A DNA stretch of 41,236 bases from Singulisphaera sp. GP187 (GTDB lineage: Bacteria; Planctomycetota; Planctomycetia; Gemmatales; Gemmataceae): assembly GCA_945905925.1 (NCBI GenBank), contig CAMDQN010000058.1, forward strand, positions 1-41,236, in the 5' to 3' direction. The notes under the pieces are model-generated. The model saw only the letters and a program-made list of their open reading frames with translations, ran no database searches and had not been told where the DNA came from. A program made the position numbers and the translations under genes. This document shows, piece after piece, positions 17,628 through 25,057 of this stretch. Position 1 is the stretch's first letter. Every line of letters starts with the position of its first letter.

Positions 17628-18203
17628 ATGAAAAAAGTGTTCACAACCGGACAGGTCGCAAAGATCTGCAAGGTAGCCCCCCGCACCGTGTCCAAATGGT
17701 TCGATTCCGGTCGCCTCAAGGGGTATCGCATCCCCGGCAGCCAGGACCGACGCATCCCCCGCGAGCAGCTCATCCGGTTCCTCAAGGAACACGGCATGCC
17801 GCTCGGCGAACTCGAAGAAGAGGAGTGGCACAAGGTGCTGCTCATCGGAACCGAGAAGTTGTTCAACGACCGGATCAAAGAGTTCCTGCCCGAGAACGAC
17901 GACTACAAGTTCGAACTCGCGGACAGCGGGTTCCAGGCCGGGATTCTGGCCTCCAGTTTCCACCCGGACACAATCGTGATCGACCTCGGCCTGGGCCGGG
18001 CCGAGTCGATTCAGATTGTGTCGAACCTGCGTAAGGATGAGGCGTTCGGCACGACGCTGATCGTCGGGCTGGCGAGCGAAGACGAAGCCGCCCCGGAGCA
18101 ACTCGCGCAGTACGGCTTCAACGACGTGTTCAAGAAGCCGTTCGACGTGGCGTTGCTCGGCGAGAAAATCAAGAGCATCGCCGACGCCAAGCGCGAGGAT
18201 TAA
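17628..18203 (+). CDS. Helix-turn-helix protein fused to a degenerate receiver domain
   Basis: A 191-residue cytoplasmic regulator. Residues 3-55 form an excisionase/MerR-like DNA-binding domain (T-T-G-Q-V-A-K-I-C-K-V-A-P-R-T-V-S-K-W-F; then R-I-P-G-S-Q-D-R-R-I-P). After an acidic linker, residues 68-188 have the alternating pattern of a response-regulator receiver. D119 sits where the phosphoacceptor is expected (V-I-D-L-G-L-G) and K170-P171 matches the conserved Lys-Pro. The acidic pair that normally binds Mg is replaced by G-T-E (74-76). It may therefore signal without classical phosphorylation. The ATG at 17628 follows GGAG. No histidine kinase lies nearby. Confidence 0.8.
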   Translation: MKKVFTTGQVAKICKVAPRTVSKWFDSGRLKGYRIPGSQDRRIPREQLIRFLKEHGMPLGELEEEEWHKVLLIGTEKLFNDRIKEFLPENDDYKFELADSGFQAGILASSFHPDTIVIDLGLGRAESIQIVSNLRKDEAFGTTLIVGLASEDEAAPEQLAQYGFNDVFKKPFDVALLGEKIKSIADAKRED

Positions 18204-18226
18204 AGCACCGCGCGAGTGCAAGGCAC

Positions 18227-18301
18227 GTTTAGCCGCGAGCCGAAGGCGAGCGCGCCACCTACACGAATAGGGGCGCGTTCGCCTTCGGCTCGCGGCTAAA
18301 C
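18227..18301. repeat. GTTTAGCCGCGA-family 30-bp inverted repeat, copy 2
   Basis: Arms 18227-18256 and 18272-18301 are reverse complements except for one position that can form G-U. It starts 23 nt after the stop of the HTH-receiver gene. The outer GTTTAGCCGCGA is shared with 13094-13172; the inner stem (GCCGAAGGCGAGCGCG) differs. Confidence 0.85.
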
Positions 18302-18335
18302 TGTTGGCTACACTATTGGCACAAGGAGTACGCCA

Positions 18336-20033
18336 ATGAACCGTCGCGCTTTCCTGTCGCTCTCGGCCTTCACGCCGTTCGCACACCTCTTGCCCGCGTA
18401 CGGGAAAGCGCCGGCGGTGGATCGCGAACTGAAAGCCGATCTGGTCGTCATCGGGGCGGGCGTGGGCGGGGTCGCGTGCGCGCTCGCGGCGGCGCGCAAC
18501 GGGCTGAAGGTGATTCTCACCGAAGAGCACGACTGGATCGGCGGGCAACTCACGTCGCAAGCAGTCCCGCCCGACGAACACCCGTGGATCGAGGAACGCG
18601 GGAGCACGAAAACCTATCGCGCCTTTCGCAACAAAGTTCGCGACTACTACAAGCGGAACTTCACGTTCACCGAGGACGCGGCGAAGAACCCGCTGCTGAA
18701 CCCCGGCAACGGCAGCGTGTCGAAGCTGTGCCACGAACCGCGGGTCGCGCTCGCGGTGCTTCTGGAGATGCTCGCGCCGCACATCACTGCGGGCCGCGTC
18801 AAACTGATTCAACCGTTCGTTCCGACGCGGGTGGGGGTGGACCGCGAGACGATCGTGTGGGTCGTTGGCAACCCGCGCGGCCGACGACAACTCTTACTCA
18901 GCGCGCCGTACTACGTTGACGCGACCGAGACGGGCGACCTGCTGGCGCTGGGGAAAGTGGAACACGTCACTGGCGCGGAGTCGAACCGCGACACGAAGGA
19001 ACCGCACGCGCCGGACCTTGCGCGACCGAACAACCACCAGGCGTTCACCGTCTGCTTTGCGATGGACCACGAGCCGGACAAGGACAACACCATCGAGGAG
19101 CCGACGTGGTACAAACAGTGGCGCGACTACGTCCCGAAGATGACTCCGGCGTGGCCGGGAAACCTACTGTCGTGGGAGATGTCCGACCCAATCGCATTGA
19201 AGCCGCGCGCGGTGGCGTTCGACCCGACCGGTCCGGTCGCAAAGGGACTGAACTTGTGGACGTATCGGAGGATCGTCGCGAAGGACAACTTCGACGGTGT
19301 GAGAGACGTGTGTCTCGTCAACTGGCCACAGAACGATTACTGGCTCGGCAACCTCTACGGCAACGGACGTGACGCGATGGCCCACCAGGCCGATGCTCGC
19401 GTTCTCAGTGAGTGCCTCTTCTACTGGATGCAAACGGAGGCTCCGCACCCCGGCGGAAAGAAGCAGGGCTGGAAGGGTCTGCGGTTGCGTGGCGACGTCT
19501 GCGGCACCGAGGACGGCGACGGCCTCGCAATGGCGCCGTACATCCGCGAGAGCCGGCGCATCAAGGCGATGTTCACCGTGACCGAGAACCACGTCGGCGT
19601 GGACGCACGAGCGAAGAAGCTCGGCCAGAAGCCGGGCGAGTTCACCGCGGAGAAGTTCGCGGACAGCGTCGGCACCGGCAGTTACCGCATCGACTTACAC
19701 CCGTCTTCGGGCGGCGACAACTACATCGACGTGAGTTCGCTGCCGTTCCAGATTCCGCTCGGCGCGCTTATCCCCGAGCGCGTGGAAAACCTGCTCCCCG
19801 CGTGCAAGAACATCGGCACCACGCACATCACGAACGGCTGTTACCGGTTGCACCCAGTCGAGTGGAGCATCGGTGAAGCGGTCGGCGAACTGATCGCGTT
19901 CTGCACAGCGAAGAAGAAAGTGCCGCGTCAGGTCCGCAAGGACGCGAAGTTGCTCGCAGACTTTCAGGCGCAACTCACGAAGGCCGGCAGCGATCTGGAC
20001 TGGCCGGAGAACATCGCGAAGACCGTGCGGTAG
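18336..20033 (+). CDS. Exported FAD-dependent oxidoreductase
   Basis: A 565-residue protein. The N-terminus M-N-R-R-A-F-L-S-L-S-A-F is a twin-arginine-like or Sec signal. The dinucleotide motif V-V-I-G-A-G-V-G-G-V-A-C-A-L-A-A-A is at residues 37-53, followed by E-E-H-D-W-I-G-G-Q-L-T-S-Q-A. The C-terminal S-I-G-E-A-V-G-E-L-I segment also fits the FAD-dependent oxidoreductase family (FAD_oxidored type) that is expanded in planctomycetes. The substrate is unknown. It converges with the small minus-strand gene at 20134, with a tandem repeat between them. The start ATG at 18336 follows AAGGAG. Confidence 0.82.
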   Translation: MNRRAFLSLSAFTPFAHLLPAYGKAPAVDRELKADLVVIGAGVGGVACALAAARNGLKVILTEEHDWIGGQLTSQAVPPDEHPWIEERGSTKTYRAFRNKVRDYYKRNFTFTEDAAKNPLLNPGNGSVSKLCHEPRVALAVLLEMLAPHITAGRVKLIQPFVPTRVGVDRETIVWVVGNPRGRRQLLLSAPYYVDATETGDLLALGKVEHVTGAESNRDTKEPHAPDLARPNNHQAFTVCFAMDHEPDKDNTIEEPTWYKQWRDYVPKMTPAWPGNLLSWEMSDPIALKPRAVAFDPTGPVAKGLNLWTYRRIVAKDNFDGVRDVCLVNWPQNDYWLGNLYGNGRDAMAHQADARVLSECLFYWMQTEAPHPGGKKQGWKGLRLRGDVCGTEDGDGLAMAPYIRESRRIKAMFTVTENHVGVDARAKKLGQKPGEFTAEKFADSVGTGSYRIDLHPSSGGDNYIDVSSLPFQIPLGALIPERVENLLPACKNIGTTHITNGCYRLHPVEWSIGEAVGELIAFCTAKKKVPRQVRKDAKLLADFQAQLTKAGSDLDWPENIAKTVR

Positions 20034-20040
20034 CGGAAGT

Positions 20041-20128
20041 GAAGGGGAGACAAGACCGACATTGTGGCCGTATCTTCTCTCCCCTTCTCCCCTTCTCCCC
20101 TTCTCCCCTTCTCCCCTTCTCCCCTTCT
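20041..20128. repeat. Hairpin arm with six tandem copies of CCCCTTCT
   Basis: Six exact copies of the 8-mer CCCCTTCT occupy 20081-20128. The upstream GAAGGGGAGA at 20041-20050 is complementary to TCTCCCCTTC at 20078-20087, and equally to later copies. The array therefore looks like the expanded right arm of a hairpin placed just after the stop of the FAD oxidoreductase (20033), between convergent genes. Confidence 0.75.
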
Positions 20129-20133
20129 CTCCG

Positions 20134-20607
20134 CTACTTCGCCAGCGGCACCTTCGCGGCGGTCAGGATCGCGTTCAGCGGCTTGTGCGCGGCACCGGAG
20201 GTCGCGAACGACTGCCGCTTCTCCTCCTTGTCGGTGTACACGTACACCCAGTGGCACTCGAAGCAGATGACGAGGTCGTGGGACTTGCCGTCGTGCGTAA
20301 CACGAACGCCATGCCGCGGGATGAAGCACCGGGCGCCGACATCGCCTTCGGCCACACCCTTGTTGATCGCGGCCACCAGTTTCTTCACCTCGTCGCCTTT
20401 CACGGTCGTCTTACCGAGCACCTTCGCGCCGTGCCAGCCGTCCTTCTCACTGGTGTTGCCGTCGAGCGAATACACTTCGAGTTCGCCGGCTTTCTCCAAC
20501 GCCTTCAGCACCGCGTCCGGCAGTTTGTTCCCTTTCCTGTCTTCGCCAGTCGCGCTCACACCGAATGCGACCATACCCACCGCAACACACCACCGGATCG
20601 TTCTCAT
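20134..20607 (-). CDS. Secreted hypothetical protein
   Basis: Predicted 157-residue protein with a signal peptide (residues 1 to about 22, V-G-M-V-A-F-G-V-S-A-T-G). The mature part is mixed and charged, ending with V-I-C-F-E-C-H-W-V-Y-V-Y and A-H-K-P-L-N-A-I-L-T-A-A. A C-F-E-C pair and R-C-F-I-P-R-H are the only notable residues. I do not recognise a named domain. The start was set at the ATG (20605-20607) after GAGGAAC; a GTG one codon upstream is an alternative. It converges with the FAD oxidoreductase. Confidence 0.65.
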   Translation of the reverse strand: MRTIRWCVAVGMVAFGVSATGEDRKGNKLPDAVLKALEKAGELEVYSLDGNTSEKDGWHGAKVLGKTTVKGDEVKKLVAAINKGVAEGDVGARCFIPRHGVRVTHDGKSHDLVICFECHWVYVYTDKEEKRQSFATSGAAHKPLNAILTAAKVPLAK

Positions 20608-20736
20608 CACACAGTTCCTCGAGTTGTTGGCGCGGACATTCTATCCGCGGTCGCAGGTGCCGTTGACGCGGAAAACCGGCTCGGGGTAAGTTTGCCGGGC
20701 GCTCCACGTTCTCGGCTCACGGACCGGGTTGCCCCC

Positions 20737-21720
20737 ATGCTAAATCGCCCTCTGCACGCGACCCTCCACACCAGCGAGCCGGTGCGCGACGCCTTGCCGG
20801 GCGTCGCGTGGGAAGAGACGCCCTGCCCGCTGTGCGGCACCGACGCAGGCACGCCCGTTCTCGAGGCCGCCGACCCTCTCCCAGCGGTCGGGACCGGGTT
20901 GGTGTTCGCGGTGGTCCGCTGCGCGCGCTGCTCGCTCACCTACACCAACCCCAGACCAAGCGAGCGCACGATCGGGCGATTCTACCCGACGGACTACGGG
21001 CCACACCGACGACCCGCGCCGCCGCGACGGGCGCGACGGGCGCGTCCGTTCTGGGCGCGAGTGTCCGGTCGCCCGTGCCCGGAGCGCCGCGGTGTGCTGC
21101 CATGGCCTGGCCCCGGCCGGTTGCTCGACTTCGGCTGCGGCGCGGGAAGCTTTCTGAAGACGATGGCCGATCAGGGCTGGGACGTGACCGGACTCGACAC
21201 GTCCATCGGCGCGGTCGAACAGGTGCGCGAACAGCACGGGTTGACGGCGTTCGTCGGCACGCTGCCTCACGCCGAGTTACGCCCAGGCTCGTTCGACGTG
21301 GTGACCATGTGGCACGCACTCGAACACGTTCACCGGCCCTTAGACTTGCTACGCGAAGCGTTCAGGCTCCTCGTGCCGGGCGGCAAACTGATCGTCGCGA
21401 CACCGAACATCGCGAGCCTTCCCTACCGCGTATTCGGTCAGTCGTGGTTCGGATTGGATCTGCCGCGCCACCTCATACACTTCACGCCGGCAACCATCAA
21501 GGCGACGATCGAAGCCGCCGGGTTCCGCCCGGACCCGGTGCGCCAGATGCGGCATAGCGACTGGCTCTGTTCCAGCGCGCGAAGGGCCGAGCGTGACGGT
21601 CGCGGCGGATCGCTCTCGCGAGTACTGAAGTGGAAACCGGTAGCTCGGCTGGCCGCGTGGATGTGCTACGCCGTCCGCGCGTCGGACTGCATCGTGTGCG
21701 TCGCCGAACGGCCCGCGTAA
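20737..21720 (+). CDS. Class I SAM-dependent methyltransferase with N-terminal zinc-binding motif
   Basis: A 327-residue protein. The N-terminus has C30-P-L-C33-G and C62-A-R-C65, a rubredoxin-like zinc site, then T-N-P-R-P-S. The SAM-binding motif L-L-D-F-G-C-G-A-G-S-F-L is at residues 129-140, with M-W-H-A-L-E-H-V-H as motif II/III and V-P-G-G-K-L-I-V-A-T-P-N after it. This layout is typical of sugar or lipid C-/O-methyltransferases of the Methyltransf_23 type. The acceptor is unknown. The ATG at 20737 was chosen because the frame upstream contains the 8-bp tandem repeat and antisense of another gene. Confidence 0.82.
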   Translation: MLNRPLHATLHTSEPVRDALPGVAWEETPCPLCGTDAGTPVLEAADPLPAVGTGLVFAVVRCARCSLTYTNPRPSERTIGRFYPTDYGPHRRPAPPRRARRARPFWARVSGRPCPERRGVLPWPGPGRLLDFGCGAGSFLKTMADQGWDVTGLDTSIGAVEQVREQHGLTAFVGTLPHAELRPGSFDVVTMWHALEHVHRPLDLLREAFRLLVPGGKLIVATPNIASLPYRVFGQSWFGLDLPRHLIHFTPATIKATIEAAGFRPDPVRQMRHSDWLCSSARRAERDGRGGSLSRVLKWKPVARLAAWMCYAVRASDCIVCVAERPA

Positions 21721-21806
21721 CCACCCGGCCCGAACGCGGAATGTCCGTCGCGGCGCACGGCGGATATGCTGTCACTTCTGAATCCACCCCGATGGAGAAT
21801 GGACGA

Positions 21807-22271
21807 ATGCGCCTCTTCACGTTCCTCGCTTCCGCGACCCTCGTTGTCGGCCTCGGTAGTCTCCCCGGTGCCGCGCCGGCGCCGGCGCGCGGCGCGGACA
21901 AGGCTCCCGCACCCGTGCCCGTCCCGACCAGTATGCACGACTTCATGGAAGGCGTGTTTCAGGGACCGTACCGGCGACTGAAGGTGGTGATGGCAGCCGA
22001 GCCGAAAGACAACGCGGGCTGGAAGGCGATCCGCGGCGAAGCGCTGATTCTCGCCGAGGGCGGGAACCTGCTCCTGTTCCGCAAGCCAGAGAAGGACGCT
22101 GACGAGTGGACCAAGTACAGCGTCGCGTCCCGCGACGCCGGGGCCGATCTGTTCAAGGCGGCCAAGGCGAAAGACTTCCCGGCCGCGAAGAAGTCTTACG
22201 AGGCGATGTTGGGTCAGTGCAACGCGTGCCACAAGAAGTTCGACAACGGCAAGAACCAGTTGGTCCCGTAA
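21807..22271 (+). CDS. Secreted c-type cytochrome (class II-like)
   Basis: A 154-residue exported haem protein. A signal peptide (residues 1-22) is followed by an Ala/Pro linker. The mature part is helical, and the haem-binding motif C138-N-A-C141-H142 lies close to the C-terminus, as in cytochrome c' and related four-helix cytochromes. Electron-transfer partners are unknown. The start was set at the ATG at 21807 (SD GGAG in the preceding GATGGAGAATGG) because it opens the signal peptide; the ATG at 21792 is five codons earlier. Confidence 0.72.
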   Translation: MRLFTFLASATLVVGLGSLPGAAPAPARGADKAPAPVPVPTSMHDFMEGVFQGPYRRLKVVMAAEPKDNAGWKAIRGEALILAEGGNLLLFRKPEKDADEWTKYSVASRDAGADLFKAAKAKDFPAAKKSYEAMLGQCNACHKKFDNGKNQLVP

Positions 22272-22326
22272 TCGCCCGTTCGCAGGGTGGGCGCGAGCGC
22301 GCAGCGGGTTACGCGCTGGTACGCAA

Positions 22327-22374
22327 GGGCCGTCGTGCCGCGCCACCGGGCGCGGAGGAATCGCGAAACGGCCC
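22327..22374. terminator. Hairpin between convergent cytochrome c and sulfatase genes
   Basis: GGGCCGT (22327-22333) pairs with ACGGCCC (22368-22374); an inner GCGCC-ACCG-GGCGC hairpin lies at 22340-22353. It is located 3 nt from the sulfatase stop and 55 nt after the cytochrome stop, so it could end both transcripts. Confidence 0.4.
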
Positions 22375-22376
22375 GG

Positions 22377-23819
22377 TCACTCCTTCTTCGGCTTGCCGAA
22401 CTGCTTCCAGTACAGTTCCTTGAACGGGTTCTCCTTCGCCGGGACCGCGTCCTCGTTCACCAGGTACGGCGGCAGAGACGCCCACCACGCGTCGTACTCG
22501 GCGTCGAGTTTCTTCACCACGTCTGGATGCTTCTCCCCGACATCAGTTTTCTCGCCGTAGTCGGCTGATACATCGAACAGTTCCCACTTCTGTTTCGCCT
22601 TGCCCGCCGAAACGAGGTGCCAGCGCGGCGAGCGAACGCTGCACCCGGCGTACTTGTGGTCGTCCACCTTCGCGCCCTTCGGCCAACGACCAACGTGGGT
22701 GAACAGCGTGCGGTCGGCCCACTCCGCCTTCGGGTTCTGGAGCAGCGGCACAAGGCTGCGACCTTCGATTTGCGCCTTCACTTCCGCGGAGAGTTTCGCG
22801 CCGGTGATGTCGGCGAGCGTCGGCAGGAAGTCAATGTGCGCGGCGAGCCGGTCGCAGTCGGCCGGCTTCAGCGTTCCCGACCAGCGCCAAAACGAAGACG
22901 CACGCGTCCCGCCGAGCCACGGCGTCACCTTCTGGCCGCGCATCCCGGCGTTGAAGATCGGCACGCCCGCGGTCCCGCCGTTGTCGTTCATGAAGATCAC
23001 GAGCGTGTCCTTCTCCAAGCCCCACTCTTTCAACTTGTCGAGGAGTTTGCCGACGTTGTCGTCGATGTTCGCGATCATCCCGAAGAACTTCGCGACGTTC
23101 GCTTGCTTCACCTTGTCCTTGTAGCGCGCTTCATCTTCGGGTCGAACGTCAAGCGGAGCGTGCGGCGCGTTCGGGGTGATGGAGCAGTAGAACGGCTTAT
23201 CATTGCCCTTCACAGACTCAATCCACTTCGTCGCTTGGCCGAAGAACACGTCGGTGCAGTACCCCTTGGTCTTCTCGAACTTACCGTTGTGGAGGATAGT
23301 CGGGTCGAAGTACGAGTTGCCCGGCGCGTCGCCGCAACTGCCGGGGTAACTCTGCCCGATGCCGCCGCACCCGTGGATGAACATTTCGTCAAAGCCGCGG
23401 TTGCTTGGCCACCGGTCCGGTTCGTCGCCGAGATGCCACTTCCCGAAGATGCCGGTCGTATACCCGGCGGTCTTCAGCACCTGCGCGAGCGTGGTCGCCT
23501 TCGGGGTGAGGCGTTCGCGTTCGAGGATGGTGTGTGTGATCCCGTTCTTGAACTCGTGCCGCCCGGTCATCAGCGCGGACCGTGTGGGCGAGCACGTTGG
23601 GCTAACGTGGAAGTCGGTGAACCGGACTCCTTCGGCATGAAGGCGATCGAGGTTCGGCGTTTTGAGGACTGGGTTGCCGTGCGCGGAGATGTCGCCGTAC
23701 CCCTGATCGTCAGTGAGCACGAACACGATGTTCGGTTTCTTGCCCGCGATGGGATCGGCTGCGGTCGCGCCGAGAGCGAAGCCGAGTAGGGCCGCGAGTA
23801 CGAAGAGGAAGCGGGTCAC
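22377..23819 (-). CDS. Secreted type I sulfatase
   Basis: A 480-residue exported sulfatase that would hydrolyse sulfate esters, probably of polysaccharides. A signal peptide (1-21) is followed by the metal-binding V-L-T-D-D-Q-G (35-40). The formylglycine signature C76-S-P78-T-R80 lies in S-P-T-C-S-P-T-R-S-A-L-M-T-G-R. G-K-W-H-L-G and a later N-D-N-G-G complete the active site. The initiator was set at GTG 23817-23819, which has GAGGTG at six nt; a GTG three codons earlier is possible. Planctomycete genomes hold many such genes. It lies 42 nt downstream of the esterase on the same strand, suggesting joint expression in polysaccharide use. Substrate specificity cannot be read. Confidence 0.9.
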   Translation of the reverse strand: MTRFLFVLAALLGFALGATAADPIAGKKPNIVFVLTDDQGYGDISAHGNPVLKTPNLDRLHAEGVRFTDFHVSPTCSPTRSALMTGRHEFKNGITHTILERERLTPKATTLAQVLKTAGYTTGIFGKWHLGDEPDRWPSNRGFDEMFIHGCGGIGQSYPGSCGDAPGNSYFDPTILHNGKFEKTKGYCTDVFFGQATKWIESVKGNDKPFYCSITPNAPHAPLDVRPEDEARYKDKVKQANVAKFFGMIANIDDNVGKLLDKLKEWGLEKDTLVIFMNDNGGTAGVPIFNAGMRGQKVTPWLGGTRASSFWRWSGTLKPADCDRLAAHIDFLPTLADITGAKLSAEVKAQIEGRSLVPLLQNPKAEWADRTLFTHVGRWPKGAKVDDHKYAGCSVRSPRWHLVSAGKAKQKWELFDVSADYGEKTDVGEKHPDVVKKLDAEYDAWWASLPPYLVNEDAVPAKENPFKELYWKQFGKPKKE

Positions 23820-23861
23820 GGTAAACACCTCGGGACGGGGACTCGGAACAGCACCATTCGC

Positions 23862-24917
23862 TTACTTCTGATCCTTCAACATTTCGAGCATCGAATCGCC
23901 CATCGCCTTGCCGATGCGGTGGAACCAGATCGCGCTCCCGAGGTAGTGGTACTGGAAGTCGCCGCCGACCTTGTCCCACTTCTCCTTGTTCTCGCGCCAC
24001 GTCGGGTACAACTCTTCCGCGGCCTTATCGACCAACACGTCGGTGCGGAACGACTTTACGTTGCCCTTGAACTCCGGCATGTCGTTCATCGCGAGCTGCG
24101 CCTTTTGGATCGTGAGCATTGCCCCGGTCGCGGGCTTCGACCCGTTCTGGCCCATCACCGCGATCACGAACGGCAGGTTCGGCACCTTCAGGTCTTTGCG
24201 CACGTCCTTGATGAAATGCTTCATGTTCGACTCGTACTCGTTCTCGGCGCCGTTGTACTGGTCGTTCCACCCCTGGAACCACACGAACCCGGCCAGTTCC
24301 ACCGGCTTCCCCTTCAGCGCCGGGAACAACACTCCCGAGTTGTCCATCACGTCCTTCACTTCCGCCATCATCTTCTTGTACGACGAGCCGTAATCTTTCT
24401 TGATGTCGTCCATTGTGGGGAGGGGGTCGTTCTTCTTGTTCTTCTCGTTGTTCTGCTTTGTGCGGTCCTGGGCCTGTTTGAGTTCCTTTTCGAGCACGTC
24501 CGCGGCGGGGAACCCGGCCGAAGGCGAGCGGAACAGTTTGTACAGCGAGTGCCCGCCCCACGCGGCTTTGACGAGGATTACAGGCTCGTCGAAGTGGTTG
24601 CCCATCGCGGTGCCGAACTCCAGTTCGGCGCCCGTGCGGCCCGGCGAGCCGTAGCCGACCGTAAGCCCGCCCTTGCGCTCGAGGAACTTGATGAACACGT
24701 CGTCGCGCACGGCCCACTTGTCGTCCTTGCGGAGATGAGCGAATAGGTCTTTCGTCTTCGCGTCGGTAGCTTGATGATCGAGTAGTGAGTTCGGCGCCTT
24801 CCCTTCCATATTGGATTGTCCGGCGAGAATGAACACACGCACCGGCTTGTCGGCGCCGCGGGCTGGACCGGTCGCGAGGAGACACGCGACCACGGGCACC
24901 GCCAGGAAACGAATCAT
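23862..24917 (-). CDS. Secreted SGNH/SASA-family carbohydrate esterase
   Basis: A 351-residue exported protein of the sialate O-acetylesterase-like (SASA, CE6-like) family. The signal peptide is residues 1-22. The nucleophile motif I-L-A-G-Q-S35-N-M-E-G is at 30-39, F-V-W-F-Q-G-W-N-D is near residue 220, and the C-terminal F-Q-Y-H-Y-L-G-S carries the catalytic His. It probably removes acetyl groups from polysaccharides. A lysine-rich insert (N-N-E-K-N-K-K-N-D) lies around residue 155. The start ATG 24915-24917 is preferred over the GTG one codon upstream because of SD spacing (AGAGGG). It is upstream of, and likely cotranscribed with, the sulfatase. Confidence 0.85.
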   Translation of the reverse strand: MIRFLAVPVVACLLATGPARGADKPVRVFILAGQSNMEGKAPNSLLDHQATDAKTKDLFAHLRKDDKWAVRDDVFIKFLERKGGLTVGYGSPGRTGAELEFGTAMGNHFDEPVILVKAAWGGHSLYKLFRSPSAGFPAADVLEKELKQAQDRTKQNNEKNKKNDPLPTMDDIKKDYGSSYKKMMAEVKDVMDNSGVLFPALKGKPVELAGFVWFQGWNDQYNGAENEYESNMKHFIKDVRKDLKVPNLPFVIAVMGQNGSKPATGAMLTIQKAQLAMNDMPEFKGNVKSFRTDVLVDKAAEELYPTWRENKEKWDKVGGDFQYHYLGSAIWFHRIGKAMGDSMLEMLKDQK

Positions 24918-24983
24918 CACGACCCTCTGTGTTTCTGTGGAAAGGCGGATTGGTGGGCACTCGACAGTTCTACCCGAAGACGC

Positions 24984-25042
24984 GGGCCGTTACGAGAATC
25001 ATCCCGGTCGGAAAATAACCGGGATGATTCTCCTAACGGCCC
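24984..25042 (-). terminator. 25-bp hairpin after the FG-GAP protein gene
   Basis: Arms 24984-25008 and 25018-25042 are complementary except for one position (ACCGGGATGATTCTC type), with a 9-nt loop. It begins 16 nt beyond the stop of the minus-strand gene at 25058, before the esterase gene on the same strand. Likely terminator. Confidence 0.75.
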
Positions 25043-25057
25043 CCGGAGTTGCCGCTC

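Noticed and set aside
20081-20128. Tandem array considered as a CRISPR-like or VNTR locus
   Set aside because: The unit is 8 bp with no spacers and no cas genes; it is a simple microsatellite in a hairpin arm.
20062-20736. Upstream in-frame extension of the methyltransferase
   Set aside because: It would translate the CCCCTTCT array and the antisense of a secreted protein gene; the ATG at 20737 opens the zinc and SAM domains.
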